NCBI GenBank assembly: GCA_010093485.1
Contig: MU001492.1
Span: forward strand, 770,228 to 834,227
Direction: 5' to 3'
Length of the DNA: 64,000 nucleotides
From: Karstenula rhodostoma CBS 690.94
Lineage: Eukaryota > Ascomycota > Dothideomycetes > Pleosporales > Didymosphaeriaceae
A program made the position numbers and the translations under genes. The notes below the pieces were generated by a model. That model was not told the DNA's origin, did no database searches, and saw only the letters and a program-made list of their open reading frames with translations. Shown here piece after piece: positions 54,191 to 64,000 of the stretch (the stretch's first letter is position 1; every line of letters begins with the position of its first letter).

Positions 54191-55655
54191 GGTGGGGAGG
54201 TCCCTAGTCAGGAAGTCTGTAGATGTCGGGTGTAATGATAATGTACCGCTTTACACGATTTATGCGACGAAGCTCTTGGTACGCCTTCCAGACTACAGAG
54301 AAGACGATTTGCTCGGCGGATCTTGTCTCGGTGGATTTCGAGTCCATTCAATGGTTGGACATGTTGAAGCAGAGGGGTTCAGCATCCTTGACGGGCACGG
54401 AGCGAGTCGTCCGCGAAACGCTCTTTCTACGCTGCCACGGAGCACGTAGCCGACGCTCGAGGAAGAAAAGAGAAAACGGTTTGCCGTGAATGAAGTAGCC
54501 GAGAAATAACGTCGGTGCGGAAGGGCCTCGTCGACCCACGACTGGTGTTCGGCGCCCTGCCCACGTTCTTGGACATTGCACAACACTTTGCTCCGCTCTA
54601 TCTCTGCGGTTATCTTGCGCCCCGGTCATGTTTCCCGAAACGCGGTATGAAGCGACAAACACTCGATATACCCTCAAACGGCCAACAGCCAAGATTCGCA
54701 CGGTCTCGTTTTCCTGAGGCTGGCGAGGTTGGGCATTGGTCTAGGCGAAACGCGTTCCAGGCGCTTTGCGGGGTGCGTGTACCTGAGGCGAATGCTTGAT
54801 TTGCTTGCCGTGAAGACTGTCAAACTTAGCGTCGACGTTGCCCCAACGAAGGCGGGCGTTTCGCATCTCCAGACGCCTGACGAGCTTGAAACGCCACAGC
54901 GGTCCGCTTTCTCGATACGATGGTCTCCATCGAATGCCTAACATGGTTTGATGGCGACCACGCCTACGATTCGGCCTCGAGTTTGCCATATCCCAAGATC
55001 CATCTCGAGGAGCACAACAATCGCTCACATCTCTGCAGCAACAGTGTGCTTCGGTGGCGCGGCCCCAATGGTGAAACAGAGTTGGCTAAGCTTTCAGCCC
55101 CTGTTTTATTCCCGCACCAATCGACTCCACATTTCTTCAACACCAAACCCATGGCATAAAGCAGAACGCGTATGAGGCGGGAAATCCGTCGCAAGTGCCT
55201 CGTACCTTGTCGTCCAATCAAGACGCCTTTCACCGATCACGACGCCCATTATGGTGACCGACTAACCAGACTTTGCCTACCTGCCTGGCCGTCTTACGAA
55301 TGCTTAGCATGATCAACTCCAGGATGGCAGAAGGCGGCGGCACACGGCGCCTCTGTTTGCGCGTGCTTGTGCACCGCCTGTCCCGACTTGAGCGTCCGGC
55401 TTCGCGTCCTCGCCTACGTCTTGATCGACCGTTCATGCGTCAGATTGTGTCTTAGAGTCGAGTTTCATCGGGATTGCTCCTGGCGTTCCTTTCCGAGCCC
55501 TCTCTGCAGATTCGTCTTCTTTCTTTAAAGCAGGGCTTTGCCGCTGTGTTTCTTCTTCACCTTCAGGCCGAGCCTTTTCTCTTCTCTTCCTTCTCTCCTT
55601 CGTACTATATCACTTACCTTCTTTTCCGTCGGCTGCCGGTCAGCATTACTCCAAC
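54191..55655. other. Long intergenic region, no gene recognised
   Basis: This is 1.46 kb between same-direction genes. Many short frames exist on both strands but none has family resemblance or paired splice sites. The last ~180 bp before the protease ATG are CT-rich, typical of a strong fungal promoter. Confidence 0.45.
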
Positions 55656-56973
55656 ATGGCAACCTTCCGCATCATATTTTTCGTCACTCTTTTGGCGGCC
55701 TTGGTTCTGGCCGCTCCAACACCAGCCAGGATCAAGAAGAGGTCCTTCAAGGTCCCTCGCTACATCAACACGCCTGTCCACGCCCGTGGTCTCGACGGAG
55801 GAGCTGCCGTGAGGAAGGTATTCAATAAATACAATCTCAAGGGAGGATTCATTGCGCTGGAAAAGACTGGAACGTTCACTGGCCTCGGTATCAAAGCCAC
55901 CAATGCTTCAAGCAATGGGACCGGCACAGTTGCTGCCAACCCTGGAGAGAATGCTGCTCTTTTCCTCTCGCCTGTCGACATTGGTGGCCAGACCCTCAAC
56001 TTGGACTTCGACTCTGGCTCTTCTGATCTGTACGTTGGCTCCGTCTGTGTTGATCCAAGAGCTAACATTCTGCAGTTGGGTTTTCAGCAGCGATCTCCCC
56101 GTGCAGTCAACCACCGGCCACGGCGTTTACGACAAGACCAAGTCGGCTAGCTTCAAGGAGATGACCGGTGCCAAGTTCCAGATATCCTACGGTGATGGAT
56201 CAGGTGCTGCCGGAACTGTCGGTACTGACGCTGTTACCATTGGTGGTGTGACCGTTCAGAACCAGGCTGTTGAGCTTGCCAACGCTGTTTCACGTTCCTT
56301 TGTCCAGGACACCAACACTGACGGTCTTGTTGGTCTTGCTTTTTCTAAGCTCAACACAGTCAACGACGGCACCAAGAAGATTCCCCAGAAGACCTTCTTC
56401 GACAATGTCATGGGTGATCTTGACCTGCCTGTCTTCACTGCCGACCTCGACCCCGATGGCACTGGTGTCTACGAGTTCGGTAAGATCGATGCCACCAAGT
56501 TCCAGGGCGACATGGCATGGATCCCCGTCAACGCGTCTTCCGGCTTCTGGCAGTTCCCATCCGCCAAGTTCGCTGTTGGTGACCAGATTGTCGACAACCC
56601 CACTGCTTCCCAGGCCATTGCCGACACCGGCACCTCGCTCCTCCTTGTCGATCAGCAGGTTGCCGAAGCGTACTACTCCAAGGTGCAAGGCGCACAGCTC
56701 AGCGCTCAGGTTGGGGGTTTCATCTACCCCTGCAACGCCCAACTTCCCGACATGTCCGTTGCCATCGGCGACTCTTACATGGCCAAGATTCCCGGCAGCC
56801 AGATTACCTTCGCCACTGTTGATGAGGCCAACACGACCTGTTTCGGTGGTGTGCAGGGTAACTCGGGCGCTGGGCTTCAGATCTACGGTGACACAATGTT
56901 CAAGGCGCAGTTCGTCGCCTTTAACGGTGGCAACCAGTCGCTTGGTTTCGGCGAGAAGCCTCCGGTTGCTTAG
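55656..56973 (+). CDS. Secreted pepsin-like aspartic protease (A1 family)
   Basis: Two exons, 55656-56029 and 56076-56973 (46-bp intron), give 423 aa. A signal peptide (FFVTLLAALVLAAPTPA) is followed by a basic propeptide of about 70-80 residues. The two catalytic motifs are FDSGSSDLWVF (DSG instead of DTG, as in several fungal enzymes) near 119 and ADTGTSLLL near 305. The flap region ISYGDGSGAAG and a C-terminal disulfide pair (YPCNAQ and TTCFGG) are also present. It is aspergillopepsin/penicillopepsin-like: an acid endopeptidase released as a zymogen for external protein digestion. The start at 55656 gives a proper signal peptide. Confidence 0.95.
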
Positions 56974-57698
56974 ACGGGTAGAATGGATACCCAGGTGCGC
57001 GAACATATGCTTGTCATTTAGTGAAGTTGCATCGCTTGTTCACTGTTGATATGCTTGGCCTGAAGGGCACCTGTTCTGTACATAATAATTTCTTACATCT
57101 AAAGGCCCATGTACTTGGAAATAGGCAGCAGATGATACATGGCATGGATGAGAGGGTCGGGCTATACAGATAAAAATAAGGTCTATTACAAGGCATTGCA
57201 GTGCTCCGATGCGTGATGTACCATATGCACCCTGTGACGCGGCGGAGCGGAGTGGTGATCGCATGATTCCGGTCTATGTGAAACTCGTTACACCTGCACC
57301 TCGGCCCACACCGATGTGCTCAATTCTATTCACAGGCTGGGTTGGAAAAACACGGGCGCATCAGTCAACAGTGGAGTTGAACGAAGCCGACTACATATGA
57401 ACGTAGTAGTAGCAAAAGGACGCGGAACGTTTCCGTGGTTGCCTCCCGAGGCCCACCGATCACCCCAACACTCCCTCCTCCTCGCGGGCGCCCTCCCAAC
57501 GGGCACCCACGGGCGCCTCCCTATTGTCTTCCACGACTCCGGGATCCCCACATGCCTCCCGAGGTCAACGCTCCGTCACGTGTACCCTAGTCGCGCTTTC
57601 CTCTGTTACAAGCCCGCACCTTTCCAAGTTCCCGAACTCACTGCCATCGGAACGAAGAGGCTGCGCCCGTACTCAATTATCAGACATGCAAGCACACA
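56974..57698. other. Intergenic, no gene recognised
   Basis: This is 0.7 kb with the AT-rich 3' region of the protease and the promoter of the next gene. Confidence 0.5.
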
Positions 57699-60600
57699 AT
57701 GGAGCTCGATCTGGGGCTGGATGTCATTGAACACGAACCGACTGTGCTTGAATATGCGCGCTTTCACGGCCTCTGCAGCGATTTCACAAATGAGCTACCA
57801 CAATGTTACAACAGCGTCTCGATTTCGGACGAGACTTTTGATTTTGATCTTCGCGATCCCAAAGATGCTCCCGCACTCACAAATCCGGCAGTCGAACTAA
57901 CGAAGGAGCGACTCGCAGTTAGCAAGGAAGCTGCAGTGCTACTCAAATCCACGTACTCAATAGCAGCAGCGCCACTTGATTTACTGCTAGTAGCGAACGG
58001 AGGAAGGAGGATTCTCAGCCTCAAACAAGAGGTCCCGATTCTTCGGACTGACAACGAACTGGACTTGCTGGCATTTGGTAGCGTGATGGAGCCTAACTTT
58101 ACTGACCTCAAGATACCACTTGAACCGATCGATGAAGAGAACGATGAAGGTCTTGAGTGGCCGTCGATGTATTTTTCATACCCGACACAATGTACAAAGC
58201 GAGCGAAGAGCGAAAAGCTCGGAGTGTCGCGGGAAACACTGCTATTTCTCCAGGAAGCTATCAGGGACTCTCATCCACCCGAGGATTCCGAGAAAATCAA
58301 ACAGGAGGCCTTGCTCTATCGGAAGGTGAGTGAGACGTAGCGCTACAGAGCGCATGCTGAGAGGAGCAGAACATCGCGATTCAACCAATCACTCCGCCCT
58401 TGCTTCCATTAACACCACCCTCGACGCCTTACGTACCCTCTTCACCTGGAAACCACCTCGAACTTATCTCAGATGATTCAAATTCTCTTGCTGCAGAGGC
58501 AAAGGCCCTGGAAGAGCAGCTCATGGCTGCAGATGCATTTGTGCGACACGACTCTGATGGAAGCGATACTATGCTTCTGGACATGCTCGATCCTGGAGAG
58601 TACGAACCGTCACTGAGTGATGTCAACTCGCCTTCTACGAAACGTAAAGCTTCAGATTTGAGGATTGAGGGACCCCTCACTCCGCTCATGTTCTCTGAAT
58701 CACCAGCGAAGAAGCTAAAGACAGTTGCCTTTGCGGAGATGCTTGTCGAATACATTCCCAATGTCTCATCAAGACATGAAGTTGAAGATGGCAACGGCCT
58801 AGAAGCCCACTGCTCCCGTGGGGGCGATTCCGAACTCCCATCCACCTATGAGAACGGCAACAACATCCTCAGTGCGGAAGACGACTATGCTTTCTTCAAA
58901 GACATCGTTGAACCTGCTGCAAAAGACGCTAATTGGAGAGTCGAGAACGAGAAACTCTCAGAAGCTGATACAACTAGAAGGATGCCTGTTCCACAGCTTG
59001 AATTTCGATTGCCGACTGCACCTTGGGATGAGTTTGCTCGCAAACATCCGCTCGATGTGTCGGAAACAGATATCGATGCACAGGCTCGATTCCTTCTGTG
59101 GGTGAAACGCAACCACATGAGATCAACAACATCCTGGCATGGGGTGTCGGAGCTTGAGAGAACACTCCCATTGTCACCCTTTCCATATGAATCAGGAAAA
59201 GTCTCGATGGAAGAGCAACTCCATGGAGAGGACGTATTGACAAAGATGCTCGCCGATATGGTTGTGGGGGGCATAGCTACGAGCTTTACTGGGATGTGGA
59301 AGAGGGACGGCCTCCGCATATTTGAAGATGGGGAACTGGACGAAGAGACTTTGACACCTGCCGATCTAGGAGAGCGCAAGGACATGGATCATCTGATCAG
59401 AAAACGACAGCTCGAAATGCAAGAAACTGACAGCGATCATAACAACCTGTCCCAACCAAAGCTAACAGCGCCCACGACTATTGCTGGGACTTTGCGACCT
59501 CGAAACAATGTGATCGGGAGCCATCATTGGAGAAACGAATCGTCAGTGTCAGGTGGAAACGCTGCGCCGCATACAATCGAAATTCGACAGAAGGACCTCC
59601 AGCCCAGTTCTACGCGCCGTAAGTCTGTCCAAACACGGGATGGAGAGCAGAGTCTCATGTTCGGCGGGAGGTTCTCTGCATCTAGTGCTCTAGGCAACTT
59701 CATGGCCCTACACGGGATGACCGCAAAGCCAGACGCGATGGGAAGAGACGAGCCTGCATCAAAGCGACCCCCGGAACCTCCACTCCCTTCGCCTGTTCGT
59801 CCTGCAAAACTGGCGCGTAACGATAAGAATGGGCTGTTAGAAGCGAGTGTTCAATTGGCCCTGGAACCAGTGCGAAGGCCACTCGATTTACCACCACTGC
59901 CTGAAGTCATGCCTCCTTGCTCATTCGTCATCTCATCCACTTTGCTGCAGCGGAGAAGTCTTTCGAAACAGATCGAGAGCCTGTATCCAGACGCAGAATT
60001 CGTGAGCCGCGACTTCGACTCGCAACTCGCGGTGAGCCAGGAAGCAGACTTAATCTTGTCGCCTTCTACAGGCATCATATTGACGACGTTGCAGCAACTA
60101 AAGCAGCGGGCTCTTCCTGGACAGCCAGAGCGCTCACCAGTCAAGGACCGTATGATAGCACTCGAAGATATGTATGAACGACTCGTAGTCCTAGTCAGCG
60201 AAGGGCTAAACCGAGAGCTGGAGAAACAGGGCTTCGGTCAATGTTCGGACCACAGGGACAAGGAAGCCATCACCGAGTACGAGAAGATTGCTGCGCAGTG
60301 TAATGGTGAGGTGCTTCTTCGATATGTCCCTGGTGGAGAGCAGGCACTCGCGCGAACGATCGTGATCGAGATGGCACAATTCGGCCTGCCGCACGGGTCT
60401 CAAGATATCGGCGACATCAAGCTTCTTTCAGACCAGACTACTGTGAGTATCCTACCCTTCTTCTTTTAAGCCAAATTTGACATAGCCAGTGGGAATTGTT
60501 CCTCCGTCGCGCGGGCCTAAATACTTTTGCTGCACAGGTCATTCTCGCCCTACTCAAGGATCCCGTGGAGTGGCCGCAATTTTCGAAAGATACGCCTGAG

Positions 60601-60768
60601 TTTGGGTCCAATCCAATGCAGACGCGCGGGTTGCTCACTTTTCTCTTCATGTCAGCGGAGAACCGTGTGCAAACCTTACAAACGATTCTGGGTGGTAGCA
60701 GGATTTTGCGGCGAGTCAGCGCGCTGCTGGACGAGCCTTGGCTAAGTGCCACACATGGATTTCGATAA
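57699..60768 (+). CDS. Large fungal protein with XPF-nuclease-like C-terminal region (SHOC1/Zip2-like candidate)
   Basis: Three exons: 57699-58325, 58370-60442 and 60490-60768 (introns 44 and 47 bp), giving 992 aa. The N-terminal two thirds are acidic and mostly without known domains, with an 'SRHEVEDG' type linker region and a possible NLS (SPAKKLK). From about residue 722 there is an ERCC4/XPF-like pattern: CSFVISSTLLQRRSLSKQIE, then SLYPDAEFVSRDF, EADLILSPSTGIILTTLQQ, ERLVVLVSEG and VPGGEQALARTIV. The tail WELFLRRAGLNTFAAQVIL resembles the helix-hairpin-helix region that follows XPF-like domains. The GDX(n)ERKX3D nuclease signature is not visible, so catalysis is unlikely. This combination is known in SHOC1/Zip2-type meiotic proteins; I offer that as inference, otherwise an uncharacterised fungal family. 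Confidence 0.72.
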
Positions 60769-61590
60769 ACAAAAAAAAAGGAACACGAGAAAGACGTGGA
60801 GACTTGTCATGGAATGTATACGTATGGATGAAGATCTTTTGCTAATATTAATGGCAGCTGGTGGTGCCTTTGCGAAGAACGATACGTCGGTAATGCATCT
60901 AATCACACTGAGTGCTCAGCTTCTTGTCTGGTTTCGTCTCGTTCTATGCAGGTTGCCCAGGAGGAACGTAGTCAGACATTGACCTGACATGGACGCCCGG
61001 GCATACTCCAGTACGTGACCAGACTTTAACCTTGCCTCGCGTTTATGGAGCGTCCGGTGGATTGTTCAACATACCGCTGTTATCGTGCAAGTCTCATTTC
61101 ATATGTATCTGTGGTCGCGTTGGCGATTGCTTCAAGTTTGCAGCGCGGTAGCATGTTTGGCCTCTTGCGGCCGTTCCACCCAAGCATTTTCTTGCCGAGT
61201 AGGTAACCTGCGGATCAGGTTTACGGTTTCCATTCGTGCGCACCAATTCGCTGTCTCCTTTGAGGTTCGCTAACAGATACATACAATCCATGAAGTATCC
61301 AAAAGCGCTGGCGTGTACCTTTGGACATTGTTGGGTGCAGTGCTGTTGAGTGGTCGTGTGGGTGAGTACCCCGCCGCGTGCCCCGCGTGCCAACTCAATC
61401 GCGCCACAGATCTTCAGCTTACGATATCTGGCTACATCAGCTTCCATCCAACTTACACGATTCTCCCGGGGGCACAGTATCAATTACGGCGGCAAAGCAG
61501 CAAGAAAACACGCATAAAGAGACCCTTTTCAAGGAAACACTTTCTCAGTGTTTGCATAGTATAGCCTACTACCGCGACGACGACACCCTG
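60769..61590. other. Intergenic, no gene recognised
   Basis: This is 0.8 kb between same-direction genes, with an A-run (about 60768-60779) right after the stop. Nothing else recognised. Confidence 0.5.
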
Positions 61591-63356
61591 ATGGCACCCA
61601 AACCAGACTCGTATATCTACAATCTCGGCTCCTTCAACCGCAAGGTTAGCACTGCAAGCCCGGCGGCCCAGGTATGGTTTGATCGGGGGCTGATATGGAG
61701 CTACGGATTCCATCACGAGGAGTCGGATCGATGTACGGGACAACACGATGGTTTTAGATCGCAAACTGAAGATAGCCAGGTTTCCAATACGCGATAGAAG
61801 AAGATCCTAATTTCGCAATGGCTTACTGGGGTGTGAGTTGATAGCTGCCGGCTGCAATGGTTAAATGCTGATCTGCACAGCGCGCCTTCGCCCTAGGACC
61901 AAACTACAACAAACCTTGGGAACTGTTCGATCCGGAAGAATTGAAGGCTAGCATCGAGCAGATCAATATTGTGAATGCAAAGGCAAGGGATAATGCCGAT
62001 AACGCGACCGATGTAGAACAGGCTCTCATAGACGCCATCCAATTTCGCGTACCGAAGAGTTTAGACGACAAGCATTTCCGCGCCTGTAACGAGGCATACG
62101 CTGAAGCCATGGCTTCCGTATACCGCAAATTTTCTGACGATCTCGATGTAGCTACGCTCTACGCAGATGCTCTCATGAACCTCTCCGCTTGGGACCTCTG
62201 GGATCTGAAGACCGGTGAGCCTAGACCTGGAGCTCGTACCTTGGACGCCAAGGCAGTCCTCGAGAAGGCATTCGCTCAGGAGGGCGTATACAAACACCCT
62301 GGTGTCTTGCACATGTTCATTCATCTGATGGAGATGTCAAAAACCCCTGAAGCTGCCTTGGTCGCTGCCGATCACCTACGCAACCTCTGTCCAGAGGCTG
62401 GCCACCTTGTTCACATGGGAAGCCACATCGACGTCCTGGTAGGGGACTATCGATGTGCTGTTGCATCGAATGCAGAGGCGTGTGTCGCTGACGAGAAGTT
62501 CTTCTCTAAGCAAGGCGGTGACAATTTCTACACGATCTACCGACTGCATGATTATCACTTCCTTGCATACGCGGCAATGTTTGCAGGGCAATATCATGTT
62601 GCCATCGATGCAGTCTCGCGGTTAGAGCTTTCGCTCACCCCAGAACTAGTGGCCAAACTTGCGGACTGGGTCGAGGCTTTTACCAGCATTCGCGTGGAAG
62701 TGCTGGTCCGCTTCGGCCGGTGGGATGATCTTATTGCACTTGGGGTGCCGAGAAAGGAAGATCAAGCGCTATATGCGGTGCTGACCGCGATGGTCCACTA
62801 CGGCAAAGGCGTAGCATATGCTGCGAAAGGGGACGTGAGAAAGGCCTCGGAAGAGCGTGGGTTGCTTCATGCAGCCGTGGATAGGATCCCACAGTCACGC
62901 ATATCCGTTACACCCGTCAACAAAAGCCATACGGTGATGCAGGTTGCAAAGGAGATGCTTGACGGCGAGCTCGAGTATCGCAAAGGCAATTACGAAATCG
63001 CGTTCAAGCATCTCGCGACGGCGGTCGAGCGCGAAGATGATCTCAACTACGCGGAGCCGTGGCCATGGATGATGCCGAGCCGACATGCATACGCTGCTCT
63101 CCTCCTGGAACAGGGTCGCATTCAGGAGGCGGCCAAAGCCTACGCTGCAGATCTTGGGCTGGACGACAGCGTTATCAGGGCTCGACAGCATCCGAACAAC
63201 GTCTGGGCGCTGCAGGGGTACTTTGAGTGCTTGGGGAAGCTAGGCAAGACTGAAGAGGCGAAGATCATAGGGCAGCAATTGAAGATTGCGCAAGCGGTTG
63301 CGGATGTCGATGTGCAATCCAGTTGTTACTGTCGGACCTCGTGCTGCGGAGCCTGA
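61591..63356 (+). CDS. TPR-domain protein with Cys-rich C-terminus
   Basis: Three exons: 61591-61732, a 53-nt exon 61780-61832, and 61881-63356 (introns 47 and 48 bp), giving 556 aa. The start SYIYNLGSFNRKVSTASPAAQVWFDRGLIWSYGF followed by CFQYAIEEDPNFAMAYWG is the beginning of a family of helical TPR-like proteins found in fungi and bacteria. Repeated Ala/Leu/Tyr helix patterns run to the end, including HPGVLHMFIHLMEMS, EAGHLVHMGSHIDVLVGDY and WPWMMPSRHAYAALLLEQGR. TPR proteins bind partner proteins; no partner is deducible. The last residues, SSCYCRTSCCGA, contain five cysteines and are unlike the rest, suggesting metal binding or lipidation. Confidence 0.87.
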
Positions 63357-64000
63357 CAGTAACAGGTCGGTCGGCAGGTCGGGAAGAGGGTCTATGCACC
63401 GGAGACAATCACAAACCAAACTGTTGGGTGTCTAGATCAAACTTTACCATGGTAGAGGCCCTGTCTCCTCAAATGTCGATTGCATCCTTCCCAGCGACGT
63501 GCGAAGCTTATCTACAGAACCGCTGCCGCAGTCGCGCCGCAGCTGGCTCGACAGCAACCGGTTTTCCAAGCAGTTATTACAGCAATCCGTTGAAAACAAC
63601 TATGTATCATGCGAATGTTTTGCGTGCGCTTTGCGCGAGTGATTCGTCGATGCGAAGTAATGCCTCGGTACTGTTGGCTCCACCTTTTTGGACAAGCCTT
63701 CACGCATCAAGCCTGTGGTCCGGCCAGGAACAGATTCACACCCCTTGCCGCTTTCGGACAGACCTGCGTGTCTCACTACTAGCCGTCATCGCCGACCATC
63801 TAGGAGCACATGCCCACTTTTGGAGTCCCCGCGGTTCCTCCCGTGCGTTCGCTGGGGGTTTGGTACCCAACTTGGGCGATAAGTCTTGTGCTCCGCCGAC
63901 CTTGGCCGGCGAGGGCGGCAGCCGGCACCGGTAGATGCATGCGATTCGATCACAAACACCATCGAGAGCTGTGCGCGCGAACAAGATGACCATTCGCGTT
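63357..64000. other. Right edge, no gene recognised
   Basis: This is 0.64 kb after the TPR gene. Frames on both strands lack family resemblance; a gene starting beyond the edge may have its promoter here. Confidence 0.45.

Overview
This window is nuclear DNA of a filamentous ascomycete (Pezizomycotina; a dothideomycete is my best guess, by inference only). The evidence is a mosaic of orthologues of yeast and mould genes, frequent short spliceosomal introns (mostly 44-60 bp, GTRNGT donors, CTRAY-like branch points), genes on both strands without operons, and intergenic gaps of 0.2-1.5 kb. I see no rRNA, tRNA, CRISPR array, plasmid or phage feature and no recognisable transposon.

Left part (1-14.8 kb): 3' part of SHE9/MDM33, a HAD phosphatase, a NECAP endocytosis adaptor, a membrane-anchored GILT-like thiol reductase, an atypical hexokinase, a one-pass cell-surface protein, a zinc alcohol dehydrogenase and a two-domain soluble ABC ATPase with degenerate motifs. 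Middle-left (14.8-31 kb): a frameshifted BTB-domain gene, an aldo-keto reductase, divergently transcribed REX4 and ESA1, a decayed BOR1-type anion transporter gene, a SET-domain protein and a multi-C2H2 zinc-finger protein.

Middle-right (31-48.5 kb): a small conserved fungal protein, then SUMO (SMT3), the nucleoporin NUP84/NUP107 and a Ulp1-type SUMO protease as three neighbouring recognised genes. These act together at the nuclear pore in yeast. Next come an NADPH:quinone-reductase-like MDR enzyme, a large glycosylated four-TM protein and the mRNA decapping activator PAT1. Right part (49-64 kb): a KRE2/MNT1 mannosyltransferase, a GNPAT/PlsB-type acyltransferase ending in a peroxisomal SRL signal, a secreted pepsin-like protease, a probable XPF-like (SHOC1/Zip2-type) protein and a TPR protein with a cysteine-rich tail.

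Most genes are housekeeping and appear intact; exon models were checked so that exon lengths sum to whole codons. The exceptions are the two pseudogene-like loci (15.7-16.5 kb and 22.2-24.6 kb). I found no convincing new multi-gene system. The most interesting points are the SUMO/NPC/SUMO-protease neighbourhood, the asymmetric ABC ATPase, the XPF-like candidate meiotic protein and the decaying transporter.
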